From Streptomyces paludis (GTDB taxonomy: Bacteria > Actinomycetota > Actinomycetes > Streptomycetales > Streptomycetaceae): a DNA stretch of 64,000 bases. The position numbers and the translations under genes are program-made. The notes below the pieces were generated by a model. That model searched no databases. It was not told the DNA's origin and saw only the letters and a list, made by a program, of their open reading frames with translations. The first letter of the stretch is position 1. Each line of letters begins with the position of its first letter. Below, one piece after another: positions 1 to 8,480 of this stretch. The stretch is from the NCBI RefSeq assembly GCF_003344965.1, contig NZ_CP031194.1, forward strand, positions 5,208,001-5,272,000, read 5' to 3'.

Positions 1-1190
1 AGCGCGCGCTGATCCTCCAGCGCAGCCTGCTGCCGCCCGGCGACCCGGAGGCCGCCGGGCTGGACATCGCCTGTCGCTATCTGCCCGGCAACACGGCCAC
101 GGAGGTCGGCGGCGACTGGTTCGACGTCATCGAACTGCCCGGCCACCGCACCGCGCTCGTCGTCGGTGACGTCATGGGGCGCGGGCTGCGGGCCGCCGTC
201 GCCATGGGGGAGCTGCGTACGGCCGTACGGACCCTGGCGCTGCTCGACCTGGAGCCGGCCGAGGTGCTCTCCGCGCTGGACGAGATCGCGCGCGGACTCG
301 GCACCCCCAGCGGCGCCCAGCAGGCGTCGCGGGTCGCGCACAAGTCGCGGGACGCCGACCTCTCCGAGGTCTACCTCGCCACCTGTGTGTACGCGGTCTA
401 CGACCCGGTCACCCGGCGCTGCACCTTCGCCAACGCCGGCCATCTCCCGCCCGCCCTGGTCGAACCGGGCGAGGAGGCGCTGATGCTCGACGTACCGCCG
501 GGGATGCCGCTCGGGGTGGGCGGCGAGCCCTTCGAACAGGTCGAGGTGGACCTGCCGGAGGGATCGCTCCTCGCGCTCTACACGGACGGGCTCGTGGAGT
601 CCCGGGACCAGCCGCTCGACGAGGGGCTGACCGCGCTGCGCGCCGCCCTCGCCAACGCCGGCCGGCCGCTGGAGGACGTCTGCGACCATGTGCTGAACAC
701 CCTCGACACCCGGCACGGCGAGGACGACATCGCCCTGCTCATGGCCCGGATCCAGGGGCTGCCGGACAACGCGGTCGGCGACTGGCAACTCCCGCGCGAG
801 CCGCGCTCGGTGGGCCGCGCCCGGGAACTCTCCCGCGCGCAGCTGATCGCCTGGGATCTCGAACCGCTGGTCGACACGGTGGAGCTGCTGGTCAGCGAGC
901 TGGTGACCAACGCCCTGCGGTACGGCGAAGGAGAGATCAGGCTGCGGCTGCTGCGGGACCGGACGCTCGTCTGCGAGGTCTGGGACGGCGGGCTCGTACA
1001 GCCGCGCCGGCGCCGGGCCCGCGACACCGACGAGGGCGGCCGGGGGCTGCAACTGGTCGGGCTGCTGAGCGCCGCGTGGGGCTCGCGCCGTACCCCGCGC
1101 GGCAAGTCGGTCTGGTTCGAACTCGCGCTGCCCGACGGGGACAGGGCGCCCGCCGAGCCGACGGTGGAGCAGCTGCTGAGCATGTACTGA
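1..1190 (+). CDS. SpoIIE-family PP2C phosphatase with C-terminal anti-sigma-kinase-type ATPase domain (5' partial)
   Basis: The reading frame is open from base 3, so the gene begins before the window; the first in-frame ATG (base 174) lies inside the phosphatase domain and is not the start. Bases 1 to about 760 encode a PP2C/SpoIIE domain, with the metal-binding aspartates in GGDWFDV and VVGDVMGRG, then FANAGHLPP and a late DDIALL. Bases of about 820-1150 encode a HATPase_c domain like the serine kinases RsbW/SpoIIAB, with the N box in ELVTNALRYG and the G box GGRGLQLV. Proteins of this type control sigma factors by partner switching. The N-terminal sensor, often GAF or PAS, is not visible. 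The gene converges on the pspA-like gene. Confidence 0.9.
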   Translation, partial: RALILQRSLLPPGDPEAAGLDIACRYLPGNTATEVGGDWFDVIELPGHRTALVVGDVMGRGLRAAVAMGELRTAVRTLALLDLEPAEVLSALDEIARGLGTPSGAQQASRVAHKSRDADLSEVYLATCVYAVYDPVTRRCTFANAGHLPPALVEPGEEALMLDVPPGMPLGVGGEPFEQVEVDLPEGSLLALYTDGLVESRDQPLDEGLTALRAALANAGRPLEDVCDHVLNTLDTRHGEDDIALLMARIQGLPDNAVGDWQLPREPRSVGRARELSRAQLIAWDLEPLVDTVELLVSELVTNALRYGEGEIRLRLLRDRTLVCEVWDGGLVQPRRRRARDTDEGGRGLQLVGLLSAAWGSRRTPRGKSVWFELALPDGDRAPAEPTVEQLLSMY

Positions 1191-1283
1191 CGGCGGCGGT
1201 ACGGGCCGGTGCCGGTGTCCTCCCGCTCTCTTCTCCGGGCCGGTGAGGTACGGGGGAACACCGGCCGTGCCGTGTCCGTGCCG

Positions 1284-1994
1284 TCAGGCGGACTTCAGCG
1301 CCGCCAGCCGCGCCTCGACCTCCGCGCTGTCCCCGAGGCTGTCCAGCCGCTCGAACTGCGCGTCCAGGGACGACGCCGCCAGCTCCTGCTTGCCCGCCGC
1401 CCGCGCCTCCTCACGCCGTACCTTGTCCTCGAAGCGGCCGATCTCGCTCGTCGGATCGAGGACGTTGATGCTCTTGACCGCGTCCATCATCTGGTTCTGC
1501 GCCCGCGCCGACCTGTCCCGCGCCACCAGCTCGTCGCGCTTGGCGCGCAGCTCGGTCAGCTTGGCCCGCATCCGCTCCAGACCGGTCCTGAGCTTCGCCA
1601 CCACCTCCGTCTGCGCTGCGATGGTCGGCTCGGCCGTCCGGGCCTCCTTCTCCGACTGGAGCTGCCGCTCCAGCGCCACCTTGGCGAGATTGTCGAAGGT
1701 GTCCGCGTCCGCCGTCCGGCCGCCCGCGCGCAGTTCGTCGGCCTTCCTGCTGGCCGCGAGCGCCTTCACACCCCACTCCTGGGCCGCCTCGGTGTCCTCC
1801 CGGTGGTCCTGCTCCAGCAGCCGCAGATTGCCGATGGTGGCGGCCACGGCCTCCTCCGCCTCCGCGATGTTGTTCGTGTAGTCGCGGATCAGCTGGTCCA
1901 GCAGCTTCTGGGGATCCTCGGCCTGGTCGAGAAGGGCGTTGATATTGGCCTTCGCCAGCTGGGTGACACGGCCGAGAATGGTCTGCTTCGTCAT
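1284..1994 (-). CDS. PspA/IM30 family envelope-stress protein
   Basis: A 236-residue protein with the PspA/Vipp1 pattern: a short N-terminal amphipathic stretch (MTKQTILGRVTQLAKANINA), the early LLDQAEDPQKLLDQ signature, then a long charged coiled coil over roughly residues 25-200. Family members are ESCRT-III-like and assemble on the inner face of the cytoplasmic membrane during envelope stress. Length is normal. The gene lies 90 bp downstream of the TPM-domain gene on the same strand, so co-transcription is likely. The TTTCCCCTTCCC-like stretch upstream on the plus strand reads as a purine-rich ribosome site on the coding strand. Confidence 0.9.
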   Translation of the reverse strand: MTKQTILGRVTQLAKANINALLDQAEDPQKLLDQLIRDYTNNIAEAEEAVAATIGNLRLLEQDHREDTEAAQEWGVKALAASRKADELRAGGRTADADTFDNLAKVALERQLQSEKEARTAEPTIAAQTEVVAKLRTGLERMRAKLTELRAKRDELVARDRSARAQNQMMDAVKSINVLDPTSEIGRFEDKVRREEARAAGKQELAASSLDAQFERLDSLGDSAEVEARLAALKSA

Positions 1995-2084
1995 GGTTCC
2001 GCTCCTCGCGCGGGAAATGGGGAAGGGAAAGGTGAAAGGTGATGAGGTGGCGGGTCGTACGTCGGAGAGGCGGCGGGTCGTACG

Positions 2085-4256
2085 TCAGAAACGGCCGCCC
2101 CCGCCCATCCGGCCGCGCGTCCCGCCCCCGCCGAAGCTGCCCGGACCGCCGCCCCCGCCGCCGAAGCCTCCGCCACCGAATCCACCGCCCCGGCCGTAAC
2201 CGGAACCGCGTCCCCCGCCGCCGAGCAGGCCGCCCAGCAGGATGCCGCCGAGCACCGCGCCGCCCATGCCGCCGCTCCCGCCGCCGTACGGGCCGCTCCC
2301 GTACGGGCCGCCGCCGTACCGGCTCCCGTACGACCGCACGTCCCGCTCGGCCAGCTCCTGCGCCTGCCGGGCCAGCGCGTCCGCCCGCTGCGCCTCGGCC
2401 AGCGCGGACTGGGCGTCGCCCGTCGCCGCCCGCCCGCGCGCCCACTCCAGCCGGCGCTGCGACTCCGCCAGCCGGGTGCGGGCCTCGCTGCCGACCGCGC
2501 CCCGGTGCGTGGTGACGTAGTCGGCGGCGGCGCCGATCGCCGAGCCGGCCGTGAGCATCGCCTGGTCGAGGAGCGTGCCCGCCCGGCGGTCGCCCGCCTC
2601 GCGCTCGCGCGCCCCGGTCAGCGCCTCGTCCAGCACCGCGTCCGCCTCCTCGACCCGGCGCAGGGCGTCGATCGGGTCGTACCGCCCGCCGGCGCCGCTC
2701 TCCGCCCGTACCTCCTGGACCACCGCCTCCGCGCGGCCGATCCGGCCCTGGAGGTCGGCCGTCGACACCCCGGCGGTGGTGCCCTTCAGCAGACCGCGCG
2801 CGTCCGCGAGATCCGTCTCCGTCTCCGTGAGCGCGCCGGGGAGCCGCCCGGCGGCCTCCGCCAGCTCCCGCGCGCGCCGCTCGACCGCCTCGGCCAGCGT
2901 GGCCGCCTGCCCGGCGGCGCTCTCGGCGGCCCGTACGTGCACGGCGGCCCGGCCGTTGTCCCCGGCGGCGACCAGCCGGCCCGCCTCGGCCAGCGCGGTG
3001 GCCGTGAAGGTCAGCCGGTCCGCGGCCTGCTCGGCGCTGTCCGCGACCGGCGCGGCGGCCGAGTCCGCGTACCGCTCGCGCAGGGCCGCCAGGGTCTCGC
3101 GGGCCGTCGCGACCCGGCCCGTCAGCTCCTGGTAGGACGCCGTGACGGTGTCAAGCGCGCGCGGCGCGTTGCGCTCCAGCGCCCGGAGCCGGTCGAACGC
3201 CTCGGACTCCGCGTCCAGCCGCCGGTCCGCCTCCGCGCAGCGCGCGATGATCTCCGCCAGCATCCGGCGGCGGGTGGCGTCGTCCTCCGGATACGCGTCG
3301 TCCAGCTCCTGGCGCAGCCGGAACGCCACGGTCAGCTCGCCCCTCGCGAAGGCCACCGCGTCCGTGAAGGGCGCCGCGGCCTCCTCGCCGAACTGCGCGG
3401 TGGCGAAGCCCAGTTCCTCCTGGCTGGTGCGCAGCGCGTCGTCCGTCTCGACCAGGACGCGCCGCGCCCGGCCGTCCAGCTCGGCGAGCGGGACCTCGGC
3501 GGGCGGCTGCGGCCGGTACGGGCCCGTACCCCAGCCGCCGTTCCCGTCCCCGGGTCCGCCCCCGCGCCCGCCGCCCGGTGTCGTACGGGACGCCGCCCGC
3601 CGTCTGCGCTTGGCGAAGGTGTACGCGGCGATCCCGGCCGCGGCGAGCACCACGACGACCGGCAGCACCAGATTCACCGCCGCGCCCCCGCCCGTCGCCG
3701 CGCCGCCCGGATCGGCCGGCCCGGGGGTGATGGCGGGGGTCGGCACGGGCCGGCCCGCCAGCACCGCCCCGTAACCGTCCGCCGCGCCGATCGCCGCCCC
3801 CGCCCAGTCGTTCTGCCGCAGCGCGGGCTCGACGGCGGTCCTGGCGACCTCGGCGAGCTGCGCGGCGGTGAAGGGCGCGGCGGGGTCGGCCGAGTAGGCG
3901 TAGACCCGGTCGTGGGTGGCGACCGCGAGCAGCACATCGTCCCGGCCGAGGCCGCCCCGGGCGGCCGTCGTGTCGGCCCAGCTCTGCGCGGAGTGCCCGG
4001 AGAAGTCCCGTACGTACACGACGAACAGCTGGACGTGCCGCTCGCTGTCGAGCCGCTCCAGCGCCCGGCTCACCTCGCCCCTCCGGGTGCCGAGCGCGCC
4101 CACCTTGTCGGTGATCTGGCCCTGGCGGTCCAGCGGCACCGGCTGCTCGGCGCGGGCGGTACCGGAGGCACCGGTGCCGGACACCGCGAGCCAGCAGCCG
4201 AGGAGCAGCGCGGCGACGAGGCTCCGGAGGCGGGCGCGGCGCACGGAGGTCATCAC
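2085..4256 (-). CDS. TPM-domain membrane protein with long helical region and Gly-rich tail
   Basis: A 723-residue protein. Residues 1-36 are a signal peptide (two adjacent Met codons at the start; the first is used). A TPM domain (PF04536 type) follows over about 40-170, with VYVRDFSGHSAQSWAD and DVLLAVATHDR. One membrane helix (LVLPVVVVLAAAGIAAY) lies near residues 190-212, followed by an Arg-rich stop-transfer. About 400 residues of Ala/Glu/Arg-rich helix follow, ending in a roughly 60-residue Gly/Arg/Tyr/Phe tail rich in GGGGF. The topology suggests an extracytoplasmic TPM domain and a cytoplasmic helical and Gly-rich part. TPM proteins are linked to envelope and photosystem quality control; the exact role here is unknown. 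It probably forms an operon with the PspA-like gene. Confidence 0.85.
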   Translation of the reverse strand: MMTSVRRARLRSLVAALLLGCWLAVSGTGASGTARAEQPVPLDRQGQITDKVGALGTRRGEVSRALERLDSERHVQLFVVYVRDFSGHSAQSWADTTAARGGLGRDDVLLAVATHDRVYAYSADPAAPFTAAQLAEVARTAVEPALRQNDWAGAAIGAADGYGAVLAGRPVPTPAITPGPADPGGAATGGGAAVNLVLPVVVVLAAAGIAAYTFAKRRRRAASRTTPGGGRGGGPGDGNGGWGTGPYRPQPPAEVPLAELDGRARRVLVETDDALRTSQEELGFATAQFGEEAAAPFTDAVAFARGELTVAFRLRQELDDAYPEDDATRRRMLAEIIARCAEADRRLDAESEAFDRLRALERNAPRALDTVTASYQELTGRVATARETLAALRERYADSAAAPVADSAEQAADRLTFTATALAEAGRLVAAGDNGRAAVHVRAAESAAGQAATLAEAVERRARELAEAAGRLPGALTETETDLADARGLLKGTTAGVSTADLQGRIGRAEAVVQEVRAESGAGGRYDPIDALRRVEEADAVLDEALTGAREREAGDRRAGTLLDQAMLTAGSAIGAAADYVTTHRGAVGSEARTRLAESQRRLEWARGRAATGDAQSALAEAQRADALARQAQELAERDVRSYGSRYGGGPYGSGPYGGGSGGMGGAVLGGILLGGLLGGGGRGSGYGRGGGFGGGGFGGGGGGPGSFGGGGTRGRMGGGGRF

Positions 4257-4340
4257 AATTCGGAGGTTATGTCCGCACGGGAAAGCCCGCGACCGGACAC
4301 CTCTACCGGATCCTCGTCCGCGAGAGGGCTGCCCCTGCGC

Positions 4341-5141
4341 TCACTCCCGTCTGCGGCCGATCTTGTTGCCCAGCCACACCAGCGGGTCGTACTTGCGGTC
4401 CACCGCGCGTTCCTTCAGCGGGATCAGCGCGTTGTCCGTGATCCGGATGCCCTCGGGGCACACCTCCGTACAGCACTTGGTGATGTTGCAGTAGCCGAGT
4501 CCATGCTCGTCCTGCGCGCTCCGTGCCCGGTCGATCCCCGACTCCCCGGCCGCGTCCAGCGGATGCATGTCCAGCTCGGCCACCCGCATCAGGAAGCGCG
4601 GACCTGCGAACGCGGGCTTGTTCTCCTCGTGGTCCCGGACCACATGACAGGTGTCCTGGCACAGGAAGCACTCGATGCACTTACGGAACTCCTGCGAGCG
4701 CTCCACATCGATCTGCCGCATCCGGTACGCGCCCGCCGCGACCCCGGGCGGCGGGACGAACGCCGGGATCTCCCGCGCCTTCGCGTAGTTGAAGGACACG
4801 TCCGTGACCAGATCGCGGATCACCGGGAAGGCGCGCAGCGGGGTGACCGTCACCGTCTCGTCGCGCGGGAAGACGGACATCCGGGTCATGCAGAGCAGCC
4901 GGGGCCGCCCGTTGATCTCCGCGCTGCACGAACCGCACTTGCCCGCCTTGCAGTTCCAGCGCACGGCGAGATCCGGGGCGGCGGTCGCCTGGATCCGGTG
5001 GATGATGTCGAGGACGACCTCCCCCTCGTTGACCTCGACGGCGAAGTCGGTCAGCTCCCCGCCGTCCGTGTCGCCGCGCCAGACCCTGAACTTCGCTTCG
5101 TAGGACGAGGAGGGCGAGGGCGAGGAGGTGGGCGTGTTCAT
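4341..5141 (-). CDS. sdhB: Succinate dehydrogenase/fumarate reductase iron-sulfur subunit
   Basis: A 266-residue iron-sulfur subunit that passes electrons between the flavoprotein and the membrane quinone site. The N-terminal plant-type 2Fe-2S domain shows KAGKCGSCSAEI and RPRLLCMTRM. The C-terminal dicluster domain shows CIECFLCQDTCHVV and CNITKCCTEVCPEGI. The frame stays open further upstream, but the start is set at the ATG at base 5141 because it overlaps the flavoprotein stop as ATGA (translational coupling) and gives the family's normal length. It is the last gene of the sdh operon. Size and gene order resemble the Sdh1 complex of mycobacteria (Rv0247c-Rv0249c). Confidence 0.93.
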   Translation of the reverse strand: MNTPTSSPSPSSSYEAKFRVWRGDTDGGELTDFAVEVNEGEVVLDIIHRIQATAAPDLAVRWNCKAGKCGSCSAEINGRPRLLCMTRMSVFPRDETVTVTPLRAFPVIRDLVTDVSFNYAKAREIPAFVPPPGVAAGAYRMRQIDVERSQEFRKCIECFLCQDTCHVVRDHEENKPAFAGPRFLMRVAELDMHPLDAAGESGIDRARSAQDEHGLGYCNITKCCTEVCPEGIRITDNALIPLKERAVDRKYDPLVWLGNKIGRRRE

Positions 5142-7054
5142 GCTTGAAGCTCCTCTTCGGCGAGGTACTTGACCAGCTCTTCCTTGTCGAACAGCGCGAG
5201 CAGGTCCGGACGGATGGGCTCGGTGGTCCGCCGGGTCAGCGCGATCCGGCGGCCCTCGATCGCGCAGTGGAGATTGATCCGGCGCCAGTGGCGCGCCATC
5301 CCCGGCCAGTCCTCGCGGGTGTGGCCGCCCCGGCTCTCCGTACGCTCCAGGGCCGCCCGCGCGACACACTCGCTGACCAGCAGCATGTTGCGCAGATCGA
5401 GGGCGAGGTGCCAGCCGGGGTTGAACTGCCGGTGGCCCTCGACGACCACGCGCTCGGCCCGTTCGCGCAGCTCGGCGAGGCGATCCAGGGCCCGTGCGAT
5501 CTCGGACTCACGGCGGATGATGCCGACCAGGTCGTGCATCGTCCGCTGGAGTTCCTGATGGACGGTGTACGGGTTCTCGGCGGCGGCTCCACGGCCCGTA
5601 TCCGCGCCGTCCGCGCCGTCCGTGTCCGCGCCGAACGGGCGCAGCGCCTCCCGCGCCGCCGCGTCGATCCCCGCCTCGTCCGGCGCGGGGCGTACGCCGC
5701 CCAGCCCGGCCGCGTAGCCGGCCGCGTACAGCCCGGCCCGCCGTCCGAAGACCAGCAGGTCGGAGAGCGAGTTTCCGCCGAGCCGGTTGGAGCCGTGCAT
5801 ACCGCCCGCGACCTCGCCCGCCGCGTACAGCCCGGGGACGCCCGGCGTGGCGGCGGTCTCCGAGTCGACGGCGATACCGCCCATCACGTAGTGGCAGGTC
5901 GGGCCGACCTCCATGGCCTCCGCCGTGATGTCGACATCGGCCAGCTCCTTGAACTGGTGGTACATCGACGGCAGCCGGCGCCGGATCACCTCGGCCGGCA
6001 TCCGGGTCGAGACATCGAGGAAGACACCGCCGTGCGGCGAGCCGCGCCCCGCCTTGACCTCGGAGTTGATGGCGCGGGCCACCTCGTCGCGGGGGAGCAG
6101 CTCGGGCGGGCGGCGGTTGCGGTCGGGGTCCTCGTACCAGCGGTCGCCCTCGGCCTCGGTCTCCGCGTACTTCTCCTTGAAGACATCGGGGATGTAGTCG
6201 AACATGAAGCGCCGGCCCTCGGAGTTGCGCAGCACCCCGCCGTCCCCGCGCACCGATTCGGTGACGAGGATGCCCTTGACCGAGGGCGGCCAGACCATAC
6301 CGGTCGGATGGAACTGGACGAACTCCATGTTCAGCAGGGGCGCGCCCGCGAGCAGCGCCAGCGCGTGGCCGTCGCCGGTGTACTCCCAGGAGTTCGAGGT
6401 GACCTTGAAGGACTTGCCGATGCCGCCGGTGGCGAGGACCACGGCGGGCGCCTCCAGCACGAAGAAGCGGCCGGACTCGCGCTCGTAGCAGAAGGTCCCC
6501 GCGATCCGGTCGCCGTCCTTCAGCAGCCGGGTGACCGTGCACTCCTGGTAGACCTTCAGCCGTGCCTCGTGGTCGCCGTACGCGCGGAAGTCCTCCTGCT
6601 GGAGCGAGACGATCTTCTGCTGGAGGGTACGGATCAGCTCCAGGCCCGTACGGTCGCCGACATGCGCGAGGCGCGGGTACTCGTGGCCGCCGAAGTTGCG
6701 CTGGGAGATCCGGCCGTCGGGCGTACGGTCGAAGAGCGCGCCCCAGGTCTCCAGCTCCCAGACCCGGTCGGGCGCCTCGCGCGCGTGCAGCTCGGCCATC
6801 CGCCACTGGTTGAGGAACTTGCCGCCGCGCAGGGTGTCGCGGAAGTGGACCTGCCAGTTGTCGCCGGAGTTCACATTGCCCATGGAGGCGGCGATACCGC
6901 CCTCGGCCATCACCGTATGGGCCTTGCCGAAGAGGGACTTGCAGATCACGGCGGTACGGGCACCCCGCTCGCGCGCCTCGATGGCGGCCCGGAGCCCGGC
7001 GCCGCCGGCACCCACCACGACCACGTCCCAGGGCCGGCGTTCCAGTTGCGTCAT
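5138..7054 (-). CDS. sdhA: Succinate dehydrogenase/fumarate reductase flavoprotein subunit
   Basis: A 638-residue flavoprotein. The N-terminal Rossmann motif is VVVGAGGAGLRA (residues 12-23). The histidine that carries FAD covalently in this family is H46 in GKAHTVMAEGG. Further family motifs are QFHPTG, HYVMGGI and GLYAAGEVAGG with SNRLGGNSL. It oxidises succinate to fumarate, or the reverse, on the cytoplasmic side of the membrane. A short loop near residues 490-505 is rich in Asp/Gly/Ala and looks low-complexity. It is the middle gene of the operon: 21 bp after the membrane subunit and 4 bp overlap with sdhB. Confidence 0.95.
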   Translation of the reverse strand: MTQLERRPWDVVVVGAGGAGLRAAIEARERGARTAVICKSLFGKAHTVMAEGGIAASMGNVNSGDNWQVHFRDTLRGGKFLNQWRMAELHAREAPDRVWELETWGALFDRTPDGRISQRNFGGHEYPRLAHVGDRTGLELIRTLQQKIVSLQQEDFRAYGDHEARLKVYQECTVTRLLKDGDRIAGTFCYERESGRFFVLEAPAVVLATGGIGKSFKVTSNSWEYTGDGHALALLAGAPLLNMEFVQFHPTGMVWPPSVKGILVTESVRGDGGVLRNSEGRRFMFDYIPDVFKEKYAETEAEGDRWYEDPDRNRRPPELLPRDEVARAINSEVKAGRGSPHGGVFLDVSTRMPAEVIRRRLPSMYHQFKELADVDITAEAMEVGPTCHYVMGGIAVDSETAATPGVPGLYAAGEVAGGMHGSNRLGGNSLSDLLVFGRRAGLYAAGYAAGLGGVRPAPDEAGIDAAAREALRPFGADTDGADGADTGRGAAAENPYTVHQELQRTMHDLVGIIRRESEIARALDRLAELRERAERVVVEGHRQFNPGWHLALDLRNMLLVSECVARAALERTESRGGHTREDWPGMARHWRRINLHCAIEGRRIALTRRTTEPIRPDLLALFDKEELVKYLAEEELQA

Positions 7055-7075
7055 ACGGACGGTTCTCCCTCGTGA

Positions 7076-7900
7076 TCAGAAGAGGCGCGGATCGGCGAAG
7101 GCCCCGGTGGCGAGCAGATAGACGTAGAAGTCGCAGGCGGCGACGCTGATCAGCGAGGCCCAGGCCAGCTGCGCGTGGCGGTTGTTGAGCTTTCCGGCCC
7201 AGCCCCACAGCCGGTAGCGCACCGGATGCCGGGAGAAGTGCCGCAGCCGGCCGCCGAGGATGTGCCGGCAGGAGTGGCAGGAGACGGTGTATGCCCAGAT
7301 CAGGGCGATGTTGACGAGGAAGATCAGCGAGCCGAGGCCCGCGTGGCCCCAGGCGTACTCGGCGTCGCGGAACGTCAGCACCGTGTCGTACGTCAGCACA
7401 CAGGCGACCAGCAGCGCCGCGTAGAAGAAGTACCGGTGGACGTTCTGGAGGATCAGCGGGAAGCGGGTCTCGCCGGTGTACTTCCGGTGCGGCTCGGCGA
7501 CGGCGCAGGCGGGCGGCGAGGCCCAGAAGCCCCGGTAGTACGCCTTGCGGTAGTAGTAGCAGGTCAGCCGGAAGCCCAGCGGGAAGACCAGGATCAGCAG
7601 GGCGGGGGACAGGCCCCACCAGCCGCCGAACAGCTCCGCGTTGGGGCCGTGCCGCATGGGGACACAGCTCTCGGCGAGACAGGGCGAGTAGAACGGCGAG
7701 ACGTAGGGCGCCACGTAGTAGTGGCTGTTCGCGAAGGCGCGCCAGGTCGAGTAGACGACGAAGGCGAGAAGCCCGGCGGCGGTCCCGGCGGGCGCGAGCC
7801 ACCAGCGGTCGGTGCGCAGATGCCGGGCGGCGATGGCGGCGCGGGAGGGGCCGCGTACACCTGTGGGGGGTAAGGGCGAGGGGTCGGTTCCGGTGGCCAA
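7076..7900 (-). CDS. Succinate dehydrogenase membrane-anchor subunit (Sdh1 type)
   Basis: A polytopic protein of 274 residues with about five hydrophobic helices, for example WLAPAGTAAGLLAFVVYSTW and LIFLVNIALIWAY. It is encoded directly before sdhA. The frame runs 300 codons further upstream, but that part has shadow-ORF composition. The likely start is TTG at base 7900, preceded five bases earlier by AGGAG. Extra cysteines occur in SPCLAESC and VSCHSCRHILGG. The single long anchor differs from the usual two-protein SdhC/SdhD pair and matches the Rv0249c-like anchor of mycobacterial Sdh1. Several histidines (FANSHYY, QNVHRYFF, RHPVRY) could ligate haem; I cannot decide that from sequence. 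Confidence 0.85.
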   Translation of the reverse strand: MATGTDPSPLPPTGVRGPSRAAIAARHLRTDRWWLAPAGTAAGLLAFVVYSTWRAFANSHYYVAPYVSPFYSPCLAESCVPMRHGPNAELFGGWWGLSPALLILVFPLGFRLTCYYYRKAYYRGFWASPPACAVAEPHRKYTGETRFPLILQNVHRYFFYAALLVACVLTYDTVLTFRDAEYAWGHAGLGSLIFLVNIALIWAYTVSCHSCRHILGGRLRHFSRHPVRYRLWGWAGKLNNRHAQLAWASLISVAACDFYVYLLATGAFADPRLF

Positions 7901-7988
7901 AGCGTCTCCTGGGGCCTCGACGGTCCTGGACGTTCCTGGAGGGAGTGGCTCTGGAGGGGAGTGGCGGAGAGGGGTGCCACGGAGGGCG

Positions 7989-8240
7989 CTACGGCGCCCT
8001 GCGGTTCCGTACGCCCAGGCCCTCGTCGTCCGAGTCCGTCCACAGGCTGCTGTCGTACGGGGTGTCCGGGACGGGGACCAGCGCCGGGCCGTCCGGGCGG
8101 GTGTCCGGGCCGACGGTGCGCGGGGGGCCGGGGGTGTGCGCCGGGCCGGTGGTGGCGACGCTCCGCTCCAGCCGCTCGACCGCGCGGACCAGGTCGTCGA
8201 GCCGGTGCCTGACCGCCGATAAGTCGTCCTGAAGGGACAT
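7989..8240 (-). CDS. Small conserved hypothetical protein, N-terminal coiled coil
   Basis: An 83-residue protein. The ATG at base 8240 has GAGGA six bases upstream and is preferred over a longer frame that starts at 8282. Residues 1-28 (SLQDDLSAVRHRLDDLVRAV) form a heptad-like amphipathic helix; the remainder is Pro/Gly-rich and ends in a charged tail. No catalytic motif is visible. It lies 88 bp upstream of the sdh operon on the same strand and may be its first gene. Function unknown. Confidence 0.6.
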   Translation of the reverse strand: MSLQDDLSAVRHRLDDLVRAVERLERSVATTGPAHTPGPPRTVGPDTRPDGPALVPVPDTPYDSSLWTDSDDEGLGVRNRRAP

Positions 8241-8480
8241 GGGTCGTCCTCGTTTCCACGGTCGCGGACGGTACGTGGACATGACTGCGAGTGTCGCGCG
8301 TCACACCTTGCTTGGGAAGAGTGCGGGGAGCCGCGCCCGGAGTGCGGTTGGGCCACCCGGGTGGCGTTTGTCGGTAAAACGTCGTGTCTGCGCCATCGTC
8401 GCCGTGCCGTCCCCTTCAGTGAGTGGGCAATAGGTGTGATCATCTCTAAATTCCACAAACAGGACGAAGAGGTACAAGCC
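8241..8480. promoter_or_regulatory. Divergent intergenic region with 14-bp palindrome
   Basis: This 240-bp gap separates the minus-strand sdh cluster from the plus-strand lipoprotein gene, so it must hold both promoters. It contains a perfect 14-bp palindrome, GCCACCCGGGTGGC, at 8352-8365, a plausible operator, and a less GC-rich stretch around 8435-8460. I cannot assign -35/-10 boxes with confidence. Confidence 0.4.

Noticed and set aside
2505..5147. Open frame of 880 codons on the plus strand
   Set aside because: It is antisense to the TPM and sdhB genes, and its Arg/Gly/Pro-rich product has no protein family features; a shadow of high-GC coding.
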